Assembly: GCA_963971405.1 (NCBI GenBank)
Contig: OZ020488.1
Location: 2,170,001-2,234,000, forward strand
DNA length: 64,000 nt
Direction: 5' to 3'
Source of the DNA: Psococerastis gibbosa
Lineage: Eukaryota; Arthropoda; Insecta; Psocodea; Psocidae
Position numbers and translations under genes: made by a program. Below, one piece after another: positions 55,316-64,000 of this stretch. Position 1 is the stretch's first letter, and every line of letters begins with the position of its first letter. The notes below the pieces were generated by a model, which was not told where the DNA came from, searched no databases, and saw only the letters and a program-made list of their open reading frames with translations.

Positions 55316-55940
55316 GTGGAAAGAAGGAAACGCCCAAATGGAAGAAATTGGTTTCTGGAGGGGAGGTCATCACGGCACTATTCCACCCAAACGGTCAGCA
55401 GCCATCAAAATTCAAACACACCCTCAGCCGGCCTCATTTTTCTTTGTCTGCTGAACGATAAAACCACAGAGAAGAAAATTAAATTGGAAATAGAAAAGGA
55501 TTTGGTTACAGCCACTTTGAGGGGCAAGGGCGAGACCTGGACACATCAAACTAAAAATTTAGCCATCATTAATTTATTCATCCTATCTCGTTTTCGTATC
55601 AAGGCCCATAAAGAACGAGCGATGATCTTAGCAGCAGCAAAACTCCTGCGAAGAAAAGCCAAATCAATAGACTCACCGCCCGAAGTCTTCACTTTACACG
55701 CATACCCGCCTGATCACGCCATCGCTGCCATGCCCACACAGGAGTAGAAACATGCCGGCCGCAAGTCCTTTCGTCCAGCTCGCTCCGCAGTCCGCAGCGA
55801 ACGACAGCAGTAAGCCCGCAGATTTTGTAGCAGATCCTCAGCCAAAGCGCCCGTACAGCTCCATTCCTGTAGACATGATAAAGCGTCAGATTGTAAATAT
55901 CTTAAATTCGAGCATATCAGCCTATATAAATACATAACCA
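55316..55940 (+). other. unassigned coding-like frame(s)
   Basis: A 143-codon frame (55316-55747) is Lys/Arg-rich with ILAAAKLLRRKAKSIDSPPE, followed by a second short frame to 55937. Neither was recognised. The region follows a LINE-like tail, so an element ORF1-like protein is possible; a lineage-specific host exon cannot be excluded. Confidence 0.25.
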
Positions 55941-56249
55941 TACTTACATTCAAGATTTGAAGAATTAATAAACTCGTAAAGTCGCTGTCTATATGATATC
56001 TATATGATGTACAGTGTAAGTGTAAGAAATATTATTACAGCCGTTACAGGTATAGACAAATATTTCCGGCTCACGTTAAATTTATTAAGCGCTTGATAAG
56101 ATCATTTTCAAGGGGGATTCACGAAATCACCAAAACGATAAAGATAACGAATTAACGAGAAACGAGGGCATTAATTAGAAATTATAATTAAAGATTTAAT
56201 TTAATTTAAAGAATTAAAAAATACTCACATACTCACACTAGTCACTACT

Positions 56250-56510
56250 CACTACCGGACAGCCGGAGTGCCGGTGCCGGCGCCCGGCCCCGGGCCCGGC
56301 GGGGCGGCGGCCGGCACTCGGCACAAATGACGTGGGATTAGATTAGATTTTAACAGTTTAACTTGGTGTTGGCAATCGTGCATTTGTCACATTTGTGGTG
56401 CATTTTGCAAATGGTGGAAAAAGTTGTTGATTGTTGTGATACTGACTGATTCACATTATATATGCATCACTTCAATTTGAAATTTTATGTTTAGAATAAT
56501 TTCGGTAAGT
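56250..56510 (+). promoter_or_regulatory. GC-rich island and possible first exon of NCAPD3
   Basis: About 75 bp (56255-56330) are strongly GC-rich (GGCGCCCGGCCCCGGGCCCG), unlike the AT-rich surroundings, followed by a CRE-like TGACGT. A splice donor-like TTCG|GTAAGT lies at 56504-56505. The next acceptor upstream of the NCAPD3 ATG is at 59178-59179. A non-coding first exon ending at 56504 is therefore plausible but unproven. Confidence 0.35.
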
Positions 56511-56771
56511 AATTTTATAGTATAACTTATGTTATCCGTTTATATTAAATTATGTACTCGAGACTTAATTGAATACGCGGGCTGGCCAAATTAAACGACC
56601 GTTTTAGGCGGAAAATCTGTTGGCGCGTTAACTACATAAAAATTAAGCTTGCTGCTAAATATTAATCGCATATATTTTTTATAATGATTATTACTTATGA
56701 AAGCAAAGTAGCAGACCACAATATCACTTAGGACTTATAGGCATACATAGACTACAATAGAAAGCTGTAAA

Positions 56772-56792
56772 GTGTGTGTGTGTGTGTGTGTT
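56772..56792. repeat. (TG)n microsatellite
   Basis: About 10 TG units. Confidence 0.9.
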
Positions 56793-56959
56793 GTTTTAGT
56801 AGCATTTAAAAGTGATGTAATGCCCCGATAGGGTGTTTAGGTTCGGCACGAAATTCTCCAAGAAGACCTTATTAATAAGACAGGATTCGAACTTAATCAA
56901 TTTAGCGTACAATCGTTTTATACAAAAACCTTGCTGGCTGGCAGGTAGACAAATCATTA

Positions 56960-57260
56960 GGTAATGGTATACAGTTATACAATCCTCTTCTTTTAATGCC
57001 TCATATCGAAGATAGACGATCATCATGGCAATTTGTAGCTTTGAGACTGCTGCTCTGAAAAGGGAAGTCGTGCTCTTGCCAAACCACTGCCTCAGTTTTT
57101 TCAACCAGGATGTTCTTCTGCCGGGAGCCCTCAGTCCTTCGATCTTCCCTTGGATTATTACATGCAGAAGGCGATACTTTTCGTTCTTCATTCCTTAACT
57201 GTAAGCAGCAACTCGGCTTCTGTATCCGTTCGCCCCAGAACCTCAGCGTAAGGGACACGA
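56960..57260 (-). pseudogene. LINE C-terminal fragment
   Basis: Minus-strand frame reads NEKYRLLHVIIQGKIEGLRA, PGRRTSWLKKLRQWFGKSTT and SLFRAAVSKLQIAMMI. This tail is typical of a LINE protein found repeatedly in insect genomes. Only this terminal segment survives. Confidence 0.65.
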
Positions 57261-57349
57261 TCTCTCCAGGATATGTTGCAGTATTCGTCTATATACCCAC
57301 ATTTCGAATGCACTGATTCTGTTCTCCATAGCTTGTGTCAAGTCCATCC

Positions 57350-57865
57350 CTCCATATCATTTAGAAAGATTGGGAACTTGTTAGTGTGCTCAGCGTTGGC
57401 AGGTTATCATGGTAGGACATGATAACGCGCTGAGGCTATACCAGTCAGTTAACGTGCTGGTCACCTCCGATTTAATCGTGTGGCTTTACTATATTCCTGA
57501 AATAGTTCGGAATCCACAATAATCAGGATGTCCACCCTGTCAGGCAACACCCCTTCTCCCTGCGGTGAAGGAGTCTGCCCTTAGGGTGCCTCAAGTTAAT
57601 AAACAAACTCACTCCCCCCGACAAGCTGACAGAGTCGCTTAAAAGCAAAAGTGCTGGAAACAGACGTTGCAAAAGAGAGTCTACTTAAAATTAATTAATA
57701 TAAATATAGTTTTATTTCTAGTTTTATAGTTTTAGCTTAGTTATTAGTATTAAGGGGGCCCCAGCACGGGAGAAATCCTACCCCCCCCCCCCTACAGGGA
57801 CTTCATTATATCACTGTATATTTATATGTAATATTGAAACGAAATACATTTATTATTATTATAAA
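57350..57865 (+). repeat. LINE 3' end with (ATT)n tail
   Basis: The stretch ends AAGGGGGCCCCAGCACGGG, a poly-C run (57779-57792) and ACATTTATTATTATTAT. That is the usual 3' layout of Jockey-like LINEs. Coding content was not resolved. Confidence 0.45.
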
Positions 57866-57959
57866 ACATACAAACATGGGATTCGGGACTCTTCGAGAAG
57901 CATAATTATTGGCGTCACATCAATGTATCCGAACCCATACTATGGTCATTGCCAATTAG

Positions 57960-58060
57960 TCAACGATTGTATCTCGGAGGTTCAGCGGCAATTGTTTGGG
58001 CAAGGGGGTGTGCAGCACCGACGACGGCCTATCATCCCGTATCCTACAGCTTCGGCAATT
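57960..58060 (-). mobile_element. Penelope-type terminal fragment
   Basis: GATTGTATCTCGGAGGTTCA matches GATTGTATCTCGGAGGCTCA at 26734, inside the intact Penelope element. The following CGACGGCC...CCCGTATCCTACAGCTTCGG resembles that element's right arm. It is short and decayed. Confidence 0.5.
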
Positions 58061-59179
58061 AATCAACTGTGGGAAAACCACCGCTTAACTTTCTTAGCAA
58101 AGGCCTTCATGTCCTTCAATGGCAAGTCGATCAATTGTTGTGTAATATCTGCGGTCGGCCAGTAGGGAAGATATAGAAAGGCATGGCATTTGTGTCAGAC
58201 AGTAAAACGCCTTAAAGCACGTTAAGTAACTCAAATATGAGTAGGCTACCTGCAACAAAGGACAAATTAATTAATATTTAAAATTAAAATTTTCATTTTT
58301 TGCAAAGGTTAAATCGTGTATACAAACAAGTTAATGAGTGTATCCGATTAACCTCACTAAGTCACCCAATAGGTACTTGTGTCGAGTTGCGACACGTCTC
58401 CGACCGCAAGTTGCGTAGATACTCGCACAATTACAAGCACGCTACCACCTTGCCACCGAAGTCGCTTATTGGTGGTAAATAATTTATGATATAATAATTT
58501 AGGATACTGGATGAGGTAAAGGTTTTTTCAGGGGCCGTCCGTCGGCTACTGTTGGAACAAGGTCCCTACTCGGTTAGGGAATTTTTGACGAACCCGATAA
58601 TATGGTAATTGTGTTCTTTATTTATTTACTATTATTTTGTTTTAGACGACAGAAATTGATGACGACGCCCAGAAGCTAGCCCTAGCTAGCTTGAAAAGGG
58701 CATGAATATAACTGATATAAACAGTAGGGGGATTCAGTGTTCGGTGCTACCTATATTTAATATTTCATGATATTTCTATTTAAAAACATTGTTTTGCCCG
58801 GTGTTGATAATTTTGCCATCAGCAGCGTTCACTGTTTGTTGGCTTGTTGCGGCTCTATTTAATGTTATAATTAGGACTCTATTCCTAGGGTCTTTCTTAT
58901 AAGAAATGACGGCAAACAGGTTTTAACTTTTACATATTTTATTATTTATGTTGGACACTGGTTATTAGCTAATATAAGTAGGCATTATTATTATAAATTT
59001 GCTGAGGGTACAGTACATTATAGGGGAGATGATAAGGCCGGTTTGACAATTCATAACGAACTTAATTGGGCGAAGAAGCCTCCATATATAGAATAACTTA
59101 TCGTTCATATTGTAGAATGCGCCCTTTGATCATTTCCAAATTTACCATTGCATTTCTTAAATTTATATTATTGTTTTAG
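58061..59179. other. putative 5' intron or upstream region of NCAPD3
   Basis: No gene recognised. It ends with the splice acceptor TTGTTTTAG at 59171-59179, so at least its last part is intron if the gene has a non-coding first exon. Confidence 0.4.
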
Positions 59180-59195
59180 CCTCAAGACATTGGCA

Positions 59196-62100
59196 ATGAT
59201 AGGACCAGAGGTCGTCCTTGCCGCCTTCGACGGTTTCGAACTTCCCATGCTTACTCAAGAATGGGTAAGCCCAGTCTGGCAAGAAAGGTTTTCTACATGT
59301 CCAGAAGATCTCCCAGACGATTATAGCGAGAGGTTCCCATTGCTGAATCACACGGACACTCTTGATATAATCAAGGAATGCCAGAAGGTTATAAACAAGT
59401 GGCTACTACAAGATGCTGAGGCCAGTTGGACAAATCTGCAAGAACTAGATTACAAATCACTTACGGCGTTGCTTTACTACTACGCTAAGAAAGCAGCAAG
59501 TAATTACAACAGTCTACCTTCAGTTGAACTGGGCATCAAAGCAGCTGATCTGTATTTTAGCCTTCTTCTCATCCCGGGCAGCAATATTTACCATATTTTC
59601 CAAGTTGCTTTGTTTGAGGCTTGTCTTGAGGTCTTTACGTTGCAACGTTACTTGCAAGAATCTCCTGCCGTGCAAAGAAAGAATAAAAACAACCGTTCCA
59701 TGGATAACTGCGAGTTCATTGACAATGAAACTATGAGTCTGCAACAGAAGCGTTTTGTTGTTAAACATTTGAATACTTTGTTGAACTCCTTGAGAGTTTT
59801 AGTTGGTAAATTCAGTTTTGAAAGTCAAATGGAGGCGTTGCGAATGTCTATGTCAATGTTAGCGGAACTGACACGGCTGGAGAGAGCTGCCACAGTTGAT
59901 ATTTTCTTACGTTGTGAAGATACCGCATCGTTGACGCTGCTGGCAAAAAATGCATATTTAACCATTAAGGATTTATGCATTGAGTTGCATGGGAGAATTG
60001 GCGAAATAGTCCGTCTTGCGCTTTTTCGTATTATGCCCAACTTGACTCTGGTAAGTGTTTAATATACTTAGTACCTACAAGTTTCTACAATATATTATTA
60101 TGTGTATTTTACATTATTGACAGCTGGAGGGGCTATGGAAATCCCTCAGGTTATGCCATCTCACATCTCTGATGTGAATGACACCAAACTGCCTTCACGT
60201 TGACCGTCCTCAGTACAATAATAATAAAGTCTTTATTGAAAAATAAAATGTTGATGCAGCGACATTAAGGCCCATGGCCCTCTCTTCCACCTAACTGTAT
60301 CACCTACTGTGATTATTTCTTAATTTCTTAAGGCCCGGGGAAGATTCCCGCAGTTGCAATTTTCCGACGCTTCTCCACTGTAGGCATAGGGCTTGGATGA
60401 TTTCTTGTCAATTTCGGAAGCTGACGTGAAATCGACCGCACGGAAACACGTGGATTTCCTTTATATACGCCGAGGTAGGCTCAGCGGGTTGGCACCATCC
60501 ATTCCTACATTGAAAAAAAGTCGCGACTGCGAGAACAGTCCGTGTGTACCGGGCCTTGATGCCTTGAAGTTGTCGCTCAGTAGTAGATACACTAGTAGGT
60601 ACGCCCATTGTTTAAGAGACAATCGGACACCCCACTAAGCTTTGTTATTATAAATTTATTTTATTATTAAACTGACTTAGGTTGGAGTGATTCAAACCAA
60701 CGACTAATGCCGGGGCGACTGTCAAATCCACTCTACCAAATTGGTTACGATGAAAGTTCATGGCCGTCGATAGTTGCGAGACTGTACACACCAGAATGGT
60801 GGATTGGGTCACAGAGAACGTTGTGGTCCAAACGCGATGTTTACCCAAGGGGTGCTCGAAAAATGTTTGAAAAGGAAGAGGATTAACTTAGTTGCTCACT
60901 GGCCACGGACCATTCCGTGCACATCTAGTGAAGTTGGGCTTAGCGGGAGAGACAATCTGTCGGTTCTGCAGAGAAGACTAAGAGACTAGCTGACACATTT
61001 TTGTCCTATAGCATCTTTGCTGGCAACATTATATAATTTGTGAAAGAGAACCCCATTTCGAACATCAATCGTACAGCAATAGCAAACTTCGCTTTAGAAC
61101 TGGTTGTGTAGCCGAATCGCCTTTGTCAGTTGTTTGGGCCCTCGAGGCCTACCTAAGGCAATTGCCAATATATTTACTACTACTAACACTTACGGACCAC
61201 GCCTTTGGGTTATCCTTCCATCTGCCATCCTCAGTGTCCGTTATATTTTACAAATGAAGGTCCGGAACACCCAGAAGATTCCGCACGCGCGAGTTTCCAT
61301 TGTAGCCATAGGGCTAGCAAAAGATTTCCTGTCAATTTCTGAAGCCGACACAGAAAGTGCACTGTTTTCCCCTAGATACGCCAGCTCAAAGAAATCTTCT
61401 GAAGTAAATTCTGTGGTTTCGCACCAATCCCTATGGCTAAATTACTTCGCCAACTTGCGACTGCAGACTCTTCCGTGTGTACTGGGCCTAAGTGTTAATG
61501 ACTGGCATACAATGTAGAGGAACATTTTGTCTGTGCAATGAGACATTTTTTAAAACTCTACGATCGATATTTCCAGTGAAATTGACCCCTCCGGCTGTCT
61601 TTTAGCATAGAGGACTAATATTTAAAAAAACATTTACAGCTTGGAGGCTCCAATATCCCGGAAATGGACAAATGGACCGGCAAGGAACAGACAGTGGTTC
61701 GGAATCTCGCGCTGTGGTTCGTAAGGTCTCATATTGTGCCGCTGGGTGAACCGGCTCACACGCATCTCAAAGTCCTCGTTGAGAACATGTGCCGCATTAT
61801 GCCAGAGAGGGCCGACTACCGAGCCAAGGCCACCGACACGGTTGTCGCAATTATTGCCGAGTTTCCTGAGGTATGGGTCTTAAACTGCCTTTCAACTACC
61901 AGTACTTACTTACTTAGCTTGTCCGTGCCACGCTAATTTTTAGCCCAATAGGCTGGATGGCTTTGTCTGTGGCTTCAAATAGCTCAGCAGCTGTGCGTAT
62001 AGGAGTCATCTTGGCGCATACTACAACAGTGAGGGATAGGCCCGTTCCCATCAAGTCTCGGTAAAGGTTGCAGCGGATAAAAAAAAAATTGGCCTCAGGC

Positions 62101-63483
62101 AAGCTTGCATGTGTCAAGTTAAGGATCGTTTTCCAAAACCAAAGGTCCTACAAAAGCTGGTATAGGTCTACCTCTGGGCAATGTTTAACTGCGCGAATTT
62201 TTACCGAGTCTTATTGACTCTTATCTGTACTTGATTAAGTCATACTTTCGCCTATTTCATTGCGTCAATGGTAAGCTTGTCTCAGCTTGTCCATTATCGC
62301 TTGTGGTCGGTGTTGGTTGAGGTAGAGGACGCATACCATGGCCAATATGTACATCGTACGAATGAAAGGAATCACTTTATTAAAAAAATAAATAAAAATA
62401 AGATGATGACCACCGAGTCGGTCCGATTTTAATAAACCTGCAGACTTTCTGTTAGAGAATGCCTATGAATTTCTGTGAAAAAACAGCGAATTAGCACCAA
62501 TTCCGAGGCTTGTCCCCATTTTATTGTTCTGTATGTACAGTATATGATTTAAAAAAAAAGTAGTATAGTGACTTTAACCTCCAAAAAAACAATGGCGACA
62601 ATTTTGTTACTTCAGGGCATCTACTACAAGATGCTGAAATGGATGTTTTACGAGGCGATGGCCCCGGCGGCAGCGAGCTATAGGATCGTGGCAATAGAAA
62701 TAATCTCGAAATTGATCTACATGAAGCAAGGCGCGTCGGAGCGATCCAATATGGCAGATGGGACTTGTACAATGTCGGGATCTTCGACCTCTATGAGCCA
62801 TGTGGAGATCTCCACGCACCTGGGTGATCCTTCCCACATGGAACATGCCGGCGAAATAACTTCTGTTGGCTCGACGTCTTCAAGTACTAGTGGTAAGTCA
62901 AGAGAGTAGTAATGTAATTTTCTTAAAACAACAATGTTGAGTTGCTCGACCTACATCAGCCAAATGGAAGGTTCTACGTACTGAAATGGCGATAGTCCCA
63001 TTTCAACAACCGCAAATTAGAACCTGACCTCCGCGAGTTCCTAGATGGTGGAGCGTCGCGTCGTGGAAAACCGAGATGACTGGAGGAGCGTTGTTAAGCA
63101 AACCAAAGTCCATCAGGGGCTGCAGATCCGGAAGAAAAGAGCGTGCACTAGGACGTCATACCAGCTTTCCCCGAACTCTATGTTGTGTTTTACTTGCAGA
63201 CAGACTCGTATCCTTCTGCAAACCAATCGATTACCTGCCACTCGAATTTCGTCGTGTTATGTTGGCCATAGTTATCGACCGAATGCGTGACGAAGCGGTG
63301 ACAGTCCGCGCTAAAGCAATGAACGTGCTGGCGGAAATTGTGAGCAACAGATCGTCACCGACGGTGCAGAAATTGGTGGCCGAAGTCCTGGTGGCTCCTT
63401 ACAGGAGCATGGACGCTATTGATATGGGTGGCAGTGAGAATGGCTTCGTGAAATGGGACACTTTTGTACATTCTATTGATCAG
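59196..63483 (+). CDS. NCAPD3: condensin-2 complex subunit D3, 5' coding exons (partial)
   Basis: Four exons in consistent phase: 59196-60050, 61640-61870, 62616-62892 and 63200-63483 (549 codons). All have GT/AG borders: donors at GTAAGT, GTATGG, GTAAGT and GTAATG; acceptors TTTACAG, TTACTTCAG and TACTTGCAG. The start is the first ATG after an acceptor at 59179. The N-terminus FELPMLTQEWVSPVWQERF, LGIKAADLYFSLLLIPGSNI, ENMCRIMPERADYRAKATDT and IVIDRMRDEAVTVRAKAMNV match the N-terminal HEAT-repeat part of NCAPD3 (about 1500 residues in vertebrates). A Ser/Thr-rich loop ends exon 3. The protein is the HEAT scaffold of condensin II, which compacts mitotic chromosomes. The gene continues beyond the window. 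Confidence 0.92.
60060..61639 (+). other. NCAPD3 intron 1 with repeat fragments
   Basis: Two diverged copies of a segment (60385-60570 and 61300-61480) both read FLSISEAD in one frame (DFLSISEADVKS, DFLSISEADTES). They are probably an interspersed repeat of unknown type. A short frame at 60880-60990 may be a LINE RNase H tail (LVAHWPRTIPCTSS). Confidence 0.4.
61871..62615 (+). other. NCAPD3 intron 2
   Basis: Intron between exons 2 and 3. A minus-strand frame at 61914-62117 (AAELFEATDKAIQPIGLKIS) weakly resembles the LINE RT thumb region, and nothing else was recognised. Confidence 0.5.
63030..63140 (+). pseudogene. RTE-like LINE 3' fragment in NCAPD3 intron 3
   Basis: GACCTCCGCGAGTT, GATGGTGGAGCGT and CAAAGTCCATCAGGGGCTG match, on this strand, the end of the RTE-like ORF found on the minus strand at 25.7-25.8 kb (RDDWRSVVKQTKVHQGL against REEWRSVVEQAKAHQGL). 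Only about 110 bp remain. Confidence 0.7.
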
Positions 63484-63635
63484 GTAATGTATTTAGAAGA
63501 GTAAATTAATATGGTGTTGTCAGTAGAGACTTAAAAAAAGGAATGGATAGAGTGTTACAATAGCCTAGCCAAAGAAAATGGTGCGCAAAGGCAGTTCTAC
63601 TCCGATAGTACTGAGCCTACGAGATCTGTCGTTTA
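63484..63635 (+). other. NCAPD3 intron 4, start
   Basis: Begins GTAATG directly after exon 4; no further exon was seen before the window ends. Confidence 0.6.
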
Positions 63636-64000
63636 AGGCGCGGTTTCCACCGACCTGCAAGTGCAAAATACACATACGGTGACGTGGTAGCAGATATCAT
63701 TCATAAAGGCGGGGTTTCCACCGACCTCTCATTGCAGAATGCAAATAACATTGACGGAAATTTTCATTTTACTCTATGCCATAGTTAAATTTGATCAACG
63801 ATCATATAGTAAAATCACAAACAAACTAAAACTAAAAAATGGCGTCATGGGATATGTTAAGTACAAACATTTTAATAGATTACTATAGAAAGAAAAATTT
63901 AAATTTCCGTCAATGTCATTTGCACTCTGCAATGAGAGGTCGGTGGAAACCCCGCCTTAATTAATAATATCTGCTACCACGTCACCGTATGTATACTATG
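63636..64000. mobile_element. MITE (outer), PIF/Harbinger-like, cut by window end
   Basis: The left end AGGCGCGGTTTCCACCGACC follows TTA. Its inner block CATACGGTGACGTGGTAGCA is repeated in inverse (TGCTACCACGTCACCGTATG) near 63972-63993, on the far side of a second MITE. The right end is beyond the window. No ORF. Confidence 0.7.
63707..63957. mobile_element. MITE (inner), 251 bp, nested in a related MITE
   Basis: Inverted repeats of about 57 bp begin AGGCGGGGTTTCCACCGACC and differ at only a few positions. They are flanked by TAA on both sides (63704-63706, 63958-63960), a PIF/Harbinger-style duplication. The first 20 bp resemble the outer element's end, so the two belong to related families. 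Confidence 0.85.

Noticed and set aside
11129..57792. Homopolymer C/G runs (11129, 27600, 36419, 37217, 57779) as functional G-quadruplex sites
   Set aside because: They are single short runs, and most lie in transposon tails; they may be slippage or assembly artefacts.
61914..62117. Minus-strand reverse transcriptase fragment in NCAPD3 intron 2
   Set aside because: Similarity to an RT thumb region is too weak and short to call as a feature on its own.
1..64000. CRISPR arrays, bacterial operons, tRNA or rRNA genes
   Set aside because: None seen; the repeats present have eukaryotic satellite or transposon structure.

Overview
This is an AT-rich animal nuclear segment, probably from an arthropod and most likely an insect. 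Introns with GT/AG ends, a multi-exon condensin gene and a dense mix of eukaryotic transposons point there: I-clade and Jockey/CR1/RTE-like LINEs, Penelope, Copia, mariner, pogo/Tigger, hAT, piggyBac, P-element/THAP9 and Helitron. No bacterial operons, rRNA, tRNA or CRISPR array was seen. The exact taxon cannot be fixed from the sequence alone.

Layout. 0-4.9 kb holds decayed retroelement fragments: a LINE reverse transcriptase tail, a DUF7869-like remnant, and a Copia gag fused by deletion to a Copia RNase H end. 4.88-7.81 kb (minus strand) is one long open exon encoding a repeat-rich protein with a C-terminal zinc-binding module; it is the most gene-like unknown in the window. 8.6-10.5 kb is a pogo-like remnant split by a mariner element. 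11-17.3 kb has a P-element/THAP9 fragment, a miniature Penelope-type palindrome, DUF7869 and possible piggyBac remnants, a tandem-plus-inverted repeat block and Copia LTR pieces with an inserted inverted-repeat element. 18.6-24.6 kb is a satellite-like array of about 18 units of 210-240 bp with higher-order duplications. 25-27.6 kb has LINE remnants and a recent Penelope insertion with perfect 118-bp inverted arms. 28-30.5 kb gave no recognisable gene.

30.7-37.7 kb is a three-layer nest: an old LINE, a hAT inserted in it, and a young I-clade LINE with an intact 1237-residue ORF2 inserted in the hAT. 39.4-40.8 kb is a decayed unknown coding region. 40.8-52.1 kb is a second nest: Helitron fragments flank a LINE, and the LINE is interrupted by a pogo-like element (TA duplication) and by a complete hAT (8-bp duplication) with a spliced, apparently intact transposase. 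52-58 kb holds further LINE, piggyBac, hAT and Penelope remnants and a short very GC-rich stretch.

59.2-63.5 kb holds the one clearly conserved host gene: the first coding exons of the condensin II subunit NCAPD3 (plus strand), which continues beyond the right edge. The GC-rich stretch at 56.25 kb may be its promoter. The last 365 bp are a MITE inserted inside a related MITE. Most of the window is a record of successive transposon insertions around two probable host genes.
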